A stretch of 64,000 nucleotides of DNA from Acidimicrobiales bacterium (GTDB lineage: Bacteria; Actinomycetota; Acidimicrobiia; Acidimicrobiales; Iamiaceae): contig JAUJOW010000002.1 of the NCBI GenBank assembly GCA_030447445.1, positions 160,981-224,980 of the forward strand, written 5' to 3'. Shown piece after piece: positions 28,424-37,381 of the stretch. Both the position numbers and the translations under genes were made by a program. Position 1 is the first letter of the stretch, and each line of letters opens with the position of its first letter. The notes below the pieces were generated by a model. The model was not told the DNA's origin and made no database searches. It worked only from the letters and a program-made list of their open reading frames with translations.

Positions 28424-30702
28424 GCTGTTGGTCACCTCCAGGCTGACGTGCAGCGGCTCGTTCCCACGAGGCGAGAACCACCCATAGCCAACCTGCATCA
28501 TGTCGATTGCGTAGTCGTACCTTCCCGGCCGAAGCGGCTGTCCCTCCTCGTCGACAGCCCGCAACCTGATGGTGACGTGGAACTCCTCTCCGGGATAGGT
28601 CCACGAGGGGAGCTCGACGTGGGCGCTGGCGGGAACCGCGCCAGAGGAGCCATCGATCTCCGGGCGAGCCCCGACGCGAACCCGGCCCGGCTCGTCGAAG
28701 CTCTTCGCGTCCGGCCACGGCGAGCCCGTGCCGCTGTGACGGCCCCGTAGCCCCAACCGAAGGTCCGCGCCGGCCCGAGCTCTGAGGTGGCCGGTCGGGT
28801 ACCCCGCGTCGAGCCAGAGCTCGGCTCGTCGTGCTTCTTGGGGCAGGCTCGTCGGGAACCCGGCCGGCAGGAGCTTGCCCTCCCGCTCCAGTCTGGCTTG
28901 GTCGGCTCCAGGTAGGACCCACAGGCCGAGCGCAAAGGAACCGAAGGGCGAACCCTCCGGCTTGTCGATGAGCGCGATGCGACCACCCCGCTCGCGCAGC
29001 TCCCTGGAGCCCAGCGCGTGGAACACGAATGCTTCGGGGGGATGGTCATCCACCGAGGGCCAGGGTTCGACGTGCAGCTCTGGCAGGTAGAAGAGGTAGT
29101 GGGGGGGCGGGCCTGCCCTCGGGTCGGTGCTCAGCGCTGCTCGCTCGACCCCCAGCTCCTCCACCTGATCCGGGAGCCGCCAGCTCTCGAAGTACTCGTC
29201 GGCTGCCACCTGGGTCACCCCGCCGACGGCGAGCCAGAGCGAAAGAGGAAGGAGCAGCAACCGCGGAGCTCGCTTGTTCAGACAAGAGACGGCGAGCAGC
29301 GCCTGTGCCCCGAGGGCCACCCCAGTCGCCGTCACCACCAGGTGACCCTGGTCCCGGAAACGGGCGACGTCGGGCACGCCGAACGGCGTGTAAAAGAGGT
29401 CGAGGTCGCCTGGCTTGTGCCCGGCCAGCAGGCCAAGGGCGAGGCCCCCGGTGACCAGCATGACGGCCCAGCTGCTCGTCACCAACCGACTGGTGCGCGT
29501 TTCCGCAAACAGGAAAGCGACTCCGGCCGCGACCCACAGCGGCACGAATGCCTCGTTGTACCGGCCGAAGATGAACCCATCTGAAGGAAAGCGGTTGAGG
29601 CTGAAGTACAGCGATGACGTCATGAAGATCACGAGCCCGCTTCCCAACAAGAACACCGTCGTCAGGCGTGGTGGCGTGGCCAGGAGCGGCGAGAGCCTCG
29701 GCCACCGAGGCGATGGATCCTGGATGGGAGAGGGCTGGCCCCAGCGTCCTGGTCCGAGCTGGGTGGCGAGGAGCCCCAGACCGAGGGCGGCGATGCCCAG
29801 GGTTCCGACGGCGATGTACCAGGCGTGGCCGACCATCTCGATGACGAGCCGGTAGAAGTCGGTCGGGTTCACGAAGAACTTGCGGTACTCCGGGATGCGG
29901 TCCGTCTGGTTGGTCGACAGCTCTCCTCCAGCCCAGAGCGTGGAAATGAGCCTCGATCGGAGGAGCCGAGTGGCGATCAACAACTCCACGGTGAGGGCGA
30001 TGCTGCAGGCGGCGAGGCGAGTGCCGACCAGGCCCACGACGGCGGCGACAGCCATGATCGCCAGCGCCCACAGCACCACGAACGTGAACCGTTCGTGCGT
30101 GGCGAACAGCAAGGCGATCGATGGACCGAACAGCAGGCGCTGCCAGGACGGACGCGGCGTCAGGTACAGCCAGCAGGCCAGCACGGAGGCCGCCGACAAC
30201 GGCAGGATGAGGTTCTCGGCAAGGGCGAGGGAGGTGTCGTAGAAGGTGGCGGGAACTCCCGCGCCGACCACGGCGGCGGCCATCGCCGTAGGCCGTCCGG
30301 TGTCGAGGATACGTCTGCAATAGAGGTAGAGGAGGGGCACCAACGTCGCCATGAGGAGGGCGTTCACGACGAGGACCGCTCGTGTGAGCAGTTCGGGATC
30401 GTCGAACAGCCAGAAGGCGGAACGAGGAACAAGGAGTAGCCGAAGCCGTAGTAGGCAAGCTCAGGCAGCAGGTGATCATGAGGATCGCCACTCAGCCAGC
30501 GAGCGTTGGCCAGATAGCCGAACTGGTCGGCCGGACTCCGTGCCAGGAACGTAATCTCGCTGGTCACCCACACGTGGAGGCCCGCTAGGGCGACGGTCAT
30601 GACGAGCAGGATCGGGGCGGGGTTGCCGGCGAGGAACGCGCCGAAGCGAGAGCCGAGAGGTGAGCTGCCGCCACCCCGGGGTGGGCCGCCCGCCGCACTC
30701 AT
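28421..30702 (-). CDS. Large GT-C-like membrane protein, one frameshift near its start
   Basis: About 760 residues from an ATG at 30702, with a single frame change near 30415 between the first helices (YYGFGYSLFLVP in one frame, SAFWLFDDPELLTRAVLVVN in the next). The N-terminus has LLVMTVALAGLHVWVTSEI and DQFGYLANARWLSGDPHD, an acidic first loop of GT-C type. Ten or more helices follow, then a ~250-residue outer domain that ends in a beta-sandwich-like part (YDYAIDMMQVGYGWFSPRGN). I do not recognise a named family. GC is somewhat lower than around it. The remaining 648-residue frame is clean, so one sequence error would restore the gene. It precedes the GT2-methyltransferase gene by 9 nt. Confidence 0.65.
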
Positions 30703-30831
30703 GACGCCAGGATCCTATCTCTTGCCCCTCACGACATCGTTCCGGCCTGGGGGAGGTGGGTGAGTCAAGACATCGTTCCGGTTGGGGACGTGTGGTCCCT
30801 CGAGGCAGGTGGCCACGACCGGGCCGACCGG

Positions 30832-30837
30832 TACGCT
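30832..30837 (+). promoter_or_regulatory. -10 box kept before a gene remnant
   Basis: TACGCT, then 6 nt, then the ATG at 30844 of a broken GT-C gene start. Confidence 0.4.
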
Positions 30838-30843
30838 CGCCCG

Positions 30844-31130
30844 ATGCGCCGCCCGCGACGGCGGTCCACGGCCGAGGCCGGTGCCCGCCGGCTCGACTGT
30901 CGTCCCCCGAACCCGGGGTCGAGGAGCGTGGCCGGCCGTCGGCGGCCACGGTGGACGCCCTGGTGGCGGCGCTCGTCCCGATCCTCGTGGCCACCGTCCG
31001 CGCCGTCCGAGGCGGTTGGTTGCCGGTCGCCGACAACGCCTTCTTCCGGATCCGGGCCAACGACGTCCTCACCAACAACGATCCGCTGCTCGGCACGTGG
31101 GCGTCGGTCTCCGTGGCGTTGGCGCCCGCG
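30844..31130 (+). pseudogene. 5' remnant of a GT-C gene like 15497
   Basis: After a frame change soon behind the ATG, the stretch LVPILVATVRAVRGGWLPVA, DNAFFRIRANDVL and DPLLGTWASVSVA closely matches residues ~20-75 of the protein at 15497. The match ends near 31130. A matching C-terminal piece lies at 35162-35302 on the same strand, so this may be the left half of one gene opened by about 4 kb of other DNA. Confidence 0.7.
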
Positions 31131-31281
31131 CGAGATCCCGGGCTCCACTTCGACGGGCCAGTCGGCGAGACTCGGGGTGTGACCGTCGTCCGGGATCCGG
31201 AGCCGGCACAGCACGGCTCCGTCACCGCCCACCCCCAATCGGCCACACCGCCACGTTGGACGCCGAGGGGCGCATTGTCCA

Positions 31282-31287
31282 TACACT
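31282..31287 (+). promoter_or_regulatory. -10 box of a leaderless promoter
   Basis: TACACT, then 5 nt, then the ATG at 31293. It supports this ATG over upstream in-frame codons, which belong to the remnant. Confidence 0.5.
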
Positions 31288-31292
31288 TGCGC

Positions 31293-32771
31293 ATGAGCGG
31301 GTGGAGGGATCTGCGATTCTTTGCGTCGCCCGTTCGACGGTGGTGGTTCGGCCTCGGGACCATCATGCTGATCGGGTTCGGCATCCGCCTCTTGTACGTG
31401 CACGTGCACACCCAAGACATAGCGGTGCTGAGCGACCCGTTCTATTACCACGGCGGCGCCAACCTGCTCGTCGAAGGCCACGGTTTCGTGGACCCGTACC
31501 ACTTCGTTCTCGAAGGGCGGTCGCTCCCGGGGGCCTACCACCCGCCGGGTTATCTGCTCAGCCTTGCCCTGGCCTCCCTAGCCGGGTTCAAGAACCTCTT
31601 TGCCCACCAGGTCTGGAGCGCCATGCTGGGCACCGCGACCATCGCGGTGACGGGCCTGGCGGGACGGCGCATCGCTGGAGCCCGGGCCGGTCTCGTGGCG
31701 GCCTCTGTCTCCGCCGTCTACCCGAACTTCTGGTTCAGCGACGCCCTGGTGATGTCAGAGACCCTGGTGCTGCTCGCGATGGCGGCCACACTGCTGGCGG
31801 CTTACCGCTTCTGGGACCGTCCGGACTTCGGGCGGGCGGTGGTGCTGGGCGTATTCCTCGGGGTCACTGCGCTCAGCCGATCGGAAGCGGTGCTCCTGCT
31901 GTTGCTCCTGGCCGTGCCCCTGGTCGCCTTCTTGCCCAAGGACGGGTTCGCCTGGCGACGTCGCCTCGCCCTGCTGGCGATGATCTGGGGCGCCGCCACC
32001 GTGATCGTTGGGCCTTGGGTCGCCTACAACCTGAGCCGGTTTGAGGAGCCTGTGTACCTGTCGGTGTCTTATCACACACTGCTGGCGGGAAATTGTGAAG
32101 ACCGGTACGAGGGAGACCTCGTGGGGTACTGGTCGGTGGGCTGCGTCGTCCGTCTGAACTGCCCGAACTTCGACAAGGCGGAGAGGGATCTCACCTCGCC
32201 GTGTCTGCTCAAGGTCGATCCCGAGGGGGACGGTTCCACCCACGAGCTCCGCTACCGGGAGCAGGCCATCACGAACCTTCGTGAGAACCTCGACCGGCTG
32301 CCCTTCCTAGTTTTCGCCAGAGAGGGCCGGACTTGGGGTTTCTACCGGCCGGGCCAACAGCTCCAGCTCGACACGCTATCTACACGCGAAATCGAGCTCT
32401 CGCGGCTCGGTCTCGGCATCTACTACACACTGGTCGCCGGCACGATCGCCGGGACCCTGATCCTGCGTCGGCGTCGTGTGCCAGTGTTCCCGCTCCTCGT
32501 CCCCATAGTAAGCGTCGCCCTGACCGTGAGCCTCACCTTTGGGGAGACCCGTTACAGGGCACTAGCCGAGGTCTCGCTCGTCCTCGGCGCCGCCGTGGCG
32601 TTTGACGCGGTGCTGCCGAGTCGCCGTCGCCCGAGCCCGCCCCAATCCCCGGAGCGCAGCTCAAGGCCAAACACCGCCGCCGTCACCAAGAGCCGGACGA
32701 TGACCAAGCCGACCGGATCGGAGCTGTCGATTGGTTCAGTGGTCAATGACGATGGTGACACCACACGATGA
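31293..32771 (+). CDS. GT39-like GT-C membrane glycosyltransferase (492 aa)
   Basis: A 492-residue GT-C protein. The first helix (WFGLGTIMLIGFGIRLLYVH) is followed by a loop with DPFYYHGGANLLVEGHGF and GAYHPPGYLLSLALASL. TIAVTGLAGRRIAGARAGLV, DALVMSETLVLLAMAATLLA and TALSRSEAVLLLLLLAVPLV mark the next helices, and GPWVAYNLSRFEEPVYLS is a typical loop of this group. The outer loop between ~255 and 330 holds several cysteines (NCEDRYEG, VGCVVRLNC, SPCLLK) that could form disulfides. It is closest here to 53285 and 58641. The C-terminal ~50 residues are polar. Sugar transfer from a polyprenyl carrier is the family role; substrate unknown. Confidence 0.78.
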   Translation: MSGWRDLRFFASPVRRWWFGLGTIMLIGFGIRLLYVHVHTQDIAVLSDPFYYHGGANLLVEGHGFVDPYHFVLEGRSLPGAYHPPGYLLSLALASLAGFKNLFAHQVWSAMLGTATIAVTGLAGRRIAGARAGLVAASVSAVYPNFWFSDALVMSETLVLLAMAATLLAAYRFWDRPDFGRAVVLGVFLGVTALSRSEAVLLLLLLAVPLVAFLPKDGFAWRRRLALLAMIWGAATVIVGPWVAYNLSRFEEPVYLSVSYHTLLAGNCEDRYEGDLVGYWSVGCVVRLNCPNFDKAERDLTSPCLLKVDPEGDGSTHELRYREQAITNLRENLDRLPFLVFAREGRTWGFYRPGQQLQLDTLSTREIELSRLGLGIYYTLVAGTIAGTLILRRRRVPVFPLLVPIVSVALTVSLTFGETRYRALAEVSLVLGAAVAFDAVLPSRRRPSPPQSPERSSRPNTAAVTKSRTMTKPTGSELSIGSVVNDDGDTTR

Positions 32772-33175
32772 CGACCGACCAGAAGCGCTCAAACTGGGCG
32801 GGGGAGCACACCAGACGGTCGACCACCACAGCAGCACCGCCTACGCGCCGTCGCCGGCCACCTCGCTGAGCAGCCGCTCATAGGCGGGAGCGCACGACCT
32901 CGTAGCGAATGCAAGCGGCCGATGTCTCGAAACCCGGGGTCGACCAGCTATGGCAGGCCCGATGCCAGGCGCTCCTCGGCCTGCTTTCGGCGGTGCACTG
33001 AAGGCGGTGACGGGATCGAGGTCGACGACCCTGACGCCCTTCTGGGCCTTGGCATCGCCCGGCCAGTCTCGTAGTTCACGCCTACCAGGGTGTCCCTCAT
33101 CGAGATCTGGCGGCGCCAGCGGGTTTCGCTGAGCGTAATCAACGGGTGCCTGACCGCATCCCCGTCGGGTCAGTG
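32772..33175. other. Gap with possible coding debris
   Basis: About 400 bp with no intact gene. On the minus strand short runs such as ALRSCAPAYERLLSEVAGDGA-like residues (around 32850-32920) and ISMRDTLVGVNYETG (33060-33110) look coding but are in different frames and match nothing I can name. Probably decayed gene ends. Confidence 0.35.
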
Positions 33176-33181
33176 TACCGT
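33176..33181 (+). promoter_or_regulatory. -10 box of a leaderless promoter
   Basis: TACCGT, then 7 nt, then the GTG at 33189. The paralogue at 53214 has TACGGT and the same GTG-GCC beginning, which supports the start in both. Confidence 0.55.
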
Positions 33182-33188
33182 TCCCGCA

Positions 33189-34436
33189 GTGGCCAGGGGG
33201 ACCCGGGAAGCTGGCGGTGCAGGCGCAGATAAGGCACCCGCCTCGGCAGCCAAGGGTGGCCTCGACACCGTGTCGGTCATCCTCCCGTGCCTCGACGAGG
33301 AGAGGTCGGTCGGTCTCTGCGTCGAGGAGGCGCGGGCCGCCTTGGCGGCGGCCAGCGTGCCCCACGAGGTGATCGTGGTCGACAACGGGTCGGTCGACGG
33401 CTCGGTGGCCGCCGCCGAGGCGGCCGGTGCCGACGTGGTGCGCGAGACCCTGCCGGGGTACGGCAGCGCTCTGCGGGCCGGGTTCGCAGCGGCGTCGGGC
33501 GACGTGATCGTCATGGCCGACGCCGACTTCACCTACGACCTCTCCAAGCTGCCGAGCCTCGTGGAGCCTGTGCGGCGGGGCGAGGCCGACATGGTGGTCG
33601 GGGGCCGACTCGACGCCGCCACCCGGCGGACTATGCCGGTGCTTCACCGGTTGGTGGGCACGCCGGTCCTGACGTTCCTCGTCGCTCGGGCCTGCCGTCG
33701 GCGGGTGGTGAGCGACAGCCAGTCCGGTTTCCGGGCCTTTCGGCGCGACCGGCTGGACGACCTCGACCTGCGTTCGACGGGCATGGAGCTGGCCTCGGAG
33801 ATGCTCATCCGGGCAGCCCGGGCGGGCCTGCGGGTCCAAGAGGTGCCGACCGGCTACCGACCCCGCATCGGTGAATCGAAGCTCGACAGCTTCGCTGACG
33901 GCCGGCGCCACCTGCAGCTAATCCTCCTCCTCGCACCCGACCTCATGCTGATTGGCCCCGGGGCGTTGCTGCTGGCCGTCGGCCTCCTGTTCTCGGTCCT
34001 CGCCTTCCTTCAGCCGGTAGGCATCTCGGTCGGTTCGCTGCGTTGGCAACCGGTCTTCTTCTCAGGCACCGCCATCGTCCTCGGGGTCCAGCTGCTCCTC
34101 GCCGGGGCCGTACTGGCTCACCGGTCCTCGGTGTCGGCCGGAGGGATGCGTCGGTGGTTCTCGTTCGTGGGATCGCCCGCCTTCCTCCCCCGCTGCCTGG
34201 CCTTCGGGCTGGCCGGCATCGCCCTCGGGTTGACCATCGACGCCGTCCTCCTCGTCGGCTGGCTACAGGACGGCTCGTCACCTCAGCGGTACGGCCAGGC
34301 GCTCACCTCTGTGGCTCAAAGCCTGCTGATCCTCGGCGGCACACTCGCCAGCTTCGGGGTGGTCGGGCGCTTCCTGGCGCCCCTACGGGCCTCCGGCGAC
34401 CGGGCTCGGGTCGCCGACGGCTTGCGATCGAGCTGA
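33189..34436 (+). CDS. GT2 glycosyltransferase with C-terminal membrane helices
   Basis: A 415-residue protein. Residues ~25-240 are a GT2 domain of the DPG-synthase/DPM kind: VSVILPCLDEERSVG, VIVVDNGSVDGS, GSALRAGFAAASGDVIVMAD, DADFTYDLSKLPSLVEP (DxD) and DSQSGFRAFRRDRL, then EVPTGYRPRIGESKLDSFAD. Four to five membrane helices follow (LLLAVGLLFSVLAFLQPVGI, GVQLLLAGAVLAHRS). It probably makes a polyprenyl-phosphate sugar on the inner face for the GT-C enzymes. It is a near twin of 51964-53214; both were followed by the same methyltransferase, which here survives only as a remnant. Confidence 0.85.
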   Translation: MARGTREAGGAGADKAPASAAKGGLDTVSVILPCLDEERSVGLCVEEARAALAAASVPHEVIVVDNGSVDGSVAAAEAAGADVVRETLPGYGSALRAGFAAASGDVIVMADADFTYDLSKLPSLVEPVRRGEADMVVGGRLDAATRRTMPVLHRLVGTPVLTFLVARACRRRVVSDSQSGFRAFRRDRLDDLDLRSTGMELASEMLIRAARAGLRVQEVPTGYRPRIGESKLDSFADGRRHLQLILLLAPDLMLIGPGALLLAVGLLFSVLAFLQPVGISVGSLRWQPVFFSGTAIVLGVQLLLAGAVLAHRSSVSAGGMRRWFSFVGSPAFLPRCLAFGLAGIALGLTIDAVLLVGWLQDGSSPQRYGQALTSVAQSLLILGGTLASFGVVGRFLAPLRASGDRARVADGLRSS

Positions 34437-34451
34437 ACCAGGCCGGCGACG

Positions 34452-34643
34452 ATGGGTCTTCCCGCCCTGCTCCACGACCGGCTCGTACACAGTCGACGAG
34501 TGGACTGCAGCGGTGGCGGGCTGCCTGCGCCGAGGTAAACCTAACCATCTCCTCGTGGCGGAGTCGCCTCAGCCTCTACCCGGCCCCGGTCCGTCCCATC
34601 TTCGAGCGGTCCCTTCCTTCATCGCCCTCCTCGAGTGCTCTGA
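34452..34643 (+). pseudogene. Remnant of a SAM methyltransferase gene (copy of 51346)
   Basis: The ATG and MGLPALLHDRLVHSRRVD match the start of the intact methyltransferase at 51346-51948. The sequence then jumps over about 130 residues, including the whole SAM site, to RWRAACAEVNLTISSW, LYPAPVRPIFERSL and, after a frame change, FIALLECSD. It is the same gene order as in the intact block (GT2 then methyltransferase) but dead. Confidence 0.75.
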
Positions 34644-35021
34644 TCCACGGAATGGAGCGCGGTCACAGTCAGCGTGGTGATTGCGGGAGGTTGGAGTGGC
34701 GACGCACAGGATCGACGTGCCGAAGGGCAGCGGCACCCATCGGAGTCGCCCGCTTTCCGGATGGGTGGGCGGCCCCTGGAGGTGGAGATCCGCTTGGGAA
34801 TGGTCTGGAGTGTCGAATGCGACGGCCTCAGCGCGCAGGCGATTGGCGGCCACCCAACCGAACCGGTGACGACCGAAATCCTCCAAGAGGTCAACGTCGG
34901 AGCACTCGTTCACAAAGGCCCGGGACGAACGCGGGGATGACTGGAGCATCCCACCGGATCTTTCGGACTCCTGCGCTGAGGTGATTGCCCGGGGGCGTCC
35001 CCCTTTGACGGGTCAGGCTGG
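34644..35021. other. Debris region including the 3' tip of a GT2-methyltransferase gene (minus strand)
   Basis: On the minus strand near 34695-34745, VPLPFGTSILCVATP matches the C-terminal end of the fusion protein at 49816-51438. The rest of that gene is absent. The flanks to 35021 hold no gene I can support. Just before the transposase scrap is a GC-rich run (CCCGGGGGCGTCCCCC, 34988-35003) that could be an IS end. Confidence 0.5.
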
Positions 35022-35110
35022 CTACGCGGCCTGGTCAACCTGGGGCCACGGGTACTGGTTCTCCCACTCGACGGGTGGGACGCAGCCGAGGTCGAGTGGA
35101 GCCGTAGCCC
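35022..35110 (-). mobile_element. IS3-like transposase C-terminal remnant
   Basis: The minus strand reads LGCVPPVEWENQYPWPQVDQ before a TAG at 35022. This is the typical closing block of IS3/IS481-type DDE transposases (LGY-xPP-xE-xxY). Only the last ~25-30 residues survive; upstream frames are broken and the catalytic core is missing. Confidence 0.5.
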
Positions 35111-35161
35111 CAGTTGTACGGTTGATTCAGGCGAAGATCGCCCGCCGCCGCCGAGGGGATC

Positions 35162-35302
35162 GTCCAGCGGGTTGGTGAACCGCCCCGGGCCGGTCGACTG
35201 GAGCGCTATGTCGATCTGCAGACCCGCTGGGACCGCCAGACGGTGGCGCTCTTCATGCGGCCACTCGGTCCCGACGGCCAACCACTCGACCCGCCCTCCT
35301 GA
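35162..35302 (+). pseudogene. 3' remnant of a GT-C gene like 15497
   Basis: LERYVDLQTRWDRQTVALFM followed by RPLGPDGQPLDPPS and a TGA at 35302 matches the last residues of the protein at 15497 (FERYARLQDRFDEQTVALF). The part upstream is missing. Together with the 5' remnant at 30844 it may represent one former gene. The exact 2,050-bp duplication begins two bases after its stop. Confidence 0.65.
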
Positions 35303-35398
35303 GCGGGCCGAGGGCGAGCGAACCAGGCGGTACGGTTCGGGCTCGCCGCTGGGCGGAGAACCCGGAGCGCGGGGCCGAGGGCCGGAGCGGCTCGTTCC

Positions 35399-35404
35399 TA
35401 TACT
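35399..35404 (+). promoter_or_regulatory. -10 box of a leaderless promoter, copy A
   Basis: TATACT, then 8 nt, then the ATG at 35413. Confidence 0.55.
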
Positions 35405-35412
35405 CGGCCGTC

Positions 35413-37350
35413 ATGCATCCCGCTCCCCCGCTGGTCGTCGTCGACGACGGCGCCGCCGGAGGCGGACCGGAGGGGTCCCGGACGGCCCGGGCCGACGGCC
35501 CCGCGGACCGGTTGGAGGAGGACCGTCTCGCCGGGCACCGCCAGTCGTGGTTCGTCGGCGGGGGCATCCTCGTCGTGCTGGCCGTGCCACTGGCCATCGC
35601 CCTCGTCGTGCTGGCCAACCCCCGCTGGTACCCGGTGCTCGACAACGCCCAGACCGAGTTGCGCCTCCGGGACGTGGGCAGCAGCCATCCCCCCCTCATC
35701 GGGCTCGGCGGGCGCATCGGTACCGCCGAGAACCCCGGCAGCCACCCCGGTCCGCTGAGCTTCTGGGCGCTGTGGCCCTTCTACCAGCTGTTCGGTGCCA
35801 GCGCCTGGGCCATGCACGCGGCGTCGGCGGCCCTGCACCTCATCGCCATGGGCGTCATCCTGTGGATCGCCCACCGCCGCGGCGGCCCGCCGCTCGTGCT
35901 CGGAACGGGAGCGGCGCTGGCCGTGCTCGCACACGTCTACGGGCCGGCCACGATGATCGAGGCCTGGAACCCGTACATGCCGGTGCTGTGGTGGGTGGCC
36001 TTCCTGCTGGCCTGCTGGTCGGTCCTCTGCGACGACCTCCCCATGCTCCCGGTGGCCGCCTTCGCCGGCTCGTTCTGCGCCCAGACCCACATCCCCTACC
36101 TGGGCCTGGTCGGGGGCGTCGGCGCACTCACCCTCGCCGCCGTGGCCGTCAAGGCCGTGCGCCGACGCCGGCGAGCCGGAGGCGAACTGGCTCCTGTCGT
36201 CGGCTGGACGGCGGCCGCCGCCATGGTCGGAGCCCTCGTGTGGCTTCCGCCGGCGATCGACGAGCTCACCCACTCGCCCGGCAACCTCTCGATCATCAAG
36301 GACCACTTCGGCTCCCCCCCGGAAGCGACCATCGGCGTGGGCCGGGGCATCGAGCTCGTGCTGCTGCACCTCAACCCGTGGCGGCTGCTCACCGGTCAGC
36401 AGTTCCTCACCGGTTCGGTGGTCCCGGGCCTGGCCGTACTGGCGGCCTGGGCGGCCAGCGTGGCCGTGGCCTGGCGGCGCCGCCACCGCTCGCTGCTCCG
36501 CCTCGATCTCGTGGTGGCCTCCGCCCTCGTCCTCGCCGTGATCTCGACGAGCCGAATCTTCGGTTTCGTCTGGTACTACCTCGTGCTGTGGGCGTGGGGG
36601 CTCTGCGCTCTCGTGCTCGTCGCCATCGCGTGGACGACCACCCTCGTCCTCGCTGACCGCCTCGACGGGCGCGACGGGCGAGCCCGGGTCGACCGTCGCC
36701 GGGCCGGGCGAGCAGCGGCCGCCTCCCTCGTGGCCCTCACCGTGGCCATGGCGGCGCTCTTCGCGGTCGAGTCGGCGTCGGTCGACGTCCCCGCCGCCCA
36801 GCGATCCGAGGTGCTCGGCCGGATGGTCCCCCCCACCGTCCAGGCCCTCGCCTCCGGCGGGCTGCCAGGCGGCGGACGCAATGGCCGCTACCTCGTCACC
36901 TGGGTCGACCCGGTGCACATCGGGGCCCACGCCTATGGGCTGCTCAACGAGCTCGAGCGGGCCGGGTTCGACGTCGGTGTCATCAACGGCTACCGGGCGG
37001 CAGCGACCGAGCACCGAGTTCGGGAGCCGGCCGACGCCACCGCCGTCATCCACATGTCGGTGGGGCCCGACATCGAACGGTGGCGAGCCAAGGCCGGCGT
37101 CGAGCAGGTCGCGTACGTGGACCCCCGCAACCGCCCCCAGCAGGTCGAGTACATCCGACTTCGATCAGAGGTCGTGGCCGAGCTGGCCGCCGCCGACCTC
37201 GTCGACCTCGTGCCCATGGTCGACGACAACCTCTTCCTGGCCACCTTCGACCCCCGGGTGCCCGAGGCCCTCAAGGACAAGATGGTGCGCATGGCCGACC
37301 TCGGGCTGCCCTTCGCCGTCTTCGTCGGCCCACCCTCTGCCGCCGACTGA
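35413..37350 (+). CDS. GT-C family membrane glycosyltransferase-like protein (645 aa), copy A
   Basis: An intact 645-residue protein, apparently identical to the one at 47799. A ~55-residue polar start precedes the first helix (GGGILVVLAVPLAIALVVLA). The outer loop has WYPVLDNAQTELRLRDVGSS, HPPLIGLGGRIG and NPGSHPGPLSFWALWPFYQL. About ten further helices follow, and a ~160-residue soluble tail (GAHAYGLLNELERAGFDVGV) ends it. It is closely related to 8274 and more distantly to 15497. The family is that of lipid-linked-sugar-dependent GT-C transferases. The next gene, a GT2-methyltransferase, is decayed beside this copy but intact beside copy B. Confidence 0.78.
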   Translation: MHPAPPLVVVDDGAAGGGPEGSRTARADGPADRLEEDRLAGHRQSWFVGGGILVVLAVPLAIALVVLANPRWYPVLDNAQTELRLRDVGSSHPPLIGLGGRIGTAENPGSHPGPLSFWALWPFYQLFGASAWAMHAASAALHLIAMGVILWIAHRRGGPPLVLGTGAALAVLAHVYGPATMIEAWNPYMPVLWWVAFLLACWSVLCDDLPMLPVAAFAGSFCAQTHIPYLGLVGGVGALTLAAVAVKAVRRRRRAGGELAPVVGWTAAAAMVGALVWLPPAIDELTHSPGNLSIIKDHFGSPPEATIGVGRGIELVLLHLNPWRLLTGQQFLTGSVVPGLAVLAAWAASVAVAWRRRHRSLLRLDLVVASALVLAVISTSRIFGFVWYYLVLWAWGLCALVLVAIAWTTTLVLADRLDGRDGRARVDRRRAGRAAAASLVALTVAMAALFAVESASVDVPAAQRSEVLGRMVPPTVQALASGGLPGGGRNGRYLVTWVDPVHIGAHAYGLLNELERAGFDVGVINGYRAAATEHRVREPADATAVIHMSVGPDIERWRAKAGVEQVAYVDPRNRPQQVEYIRLRSEVVAELAAADLVDLVPMVDDNLFLATFDPRVPEALKDKMVRMADLGLPFAVFVGPPSAAD

Positions 37351-37381
37351 CCGAAGGGCTCGCGACGATGGCTGTGCACCG

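Larger units (their letters stand above)
35304..37353 (+). repeat. 2,050-bp direct repeat, copy A
   Basis: From CGGGCCGAGG at 35304 to the CCG after the stop at 37353 I find no difference from 47690-49739 (offset 12,386). The repeat holds a leaderless promoter and the complete GT-C gene. Copy A begins just after a GT-C remnant. Both copies are followed by related GT2-methyltransferase genes after unlike spacers. Confidence 0.9.
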
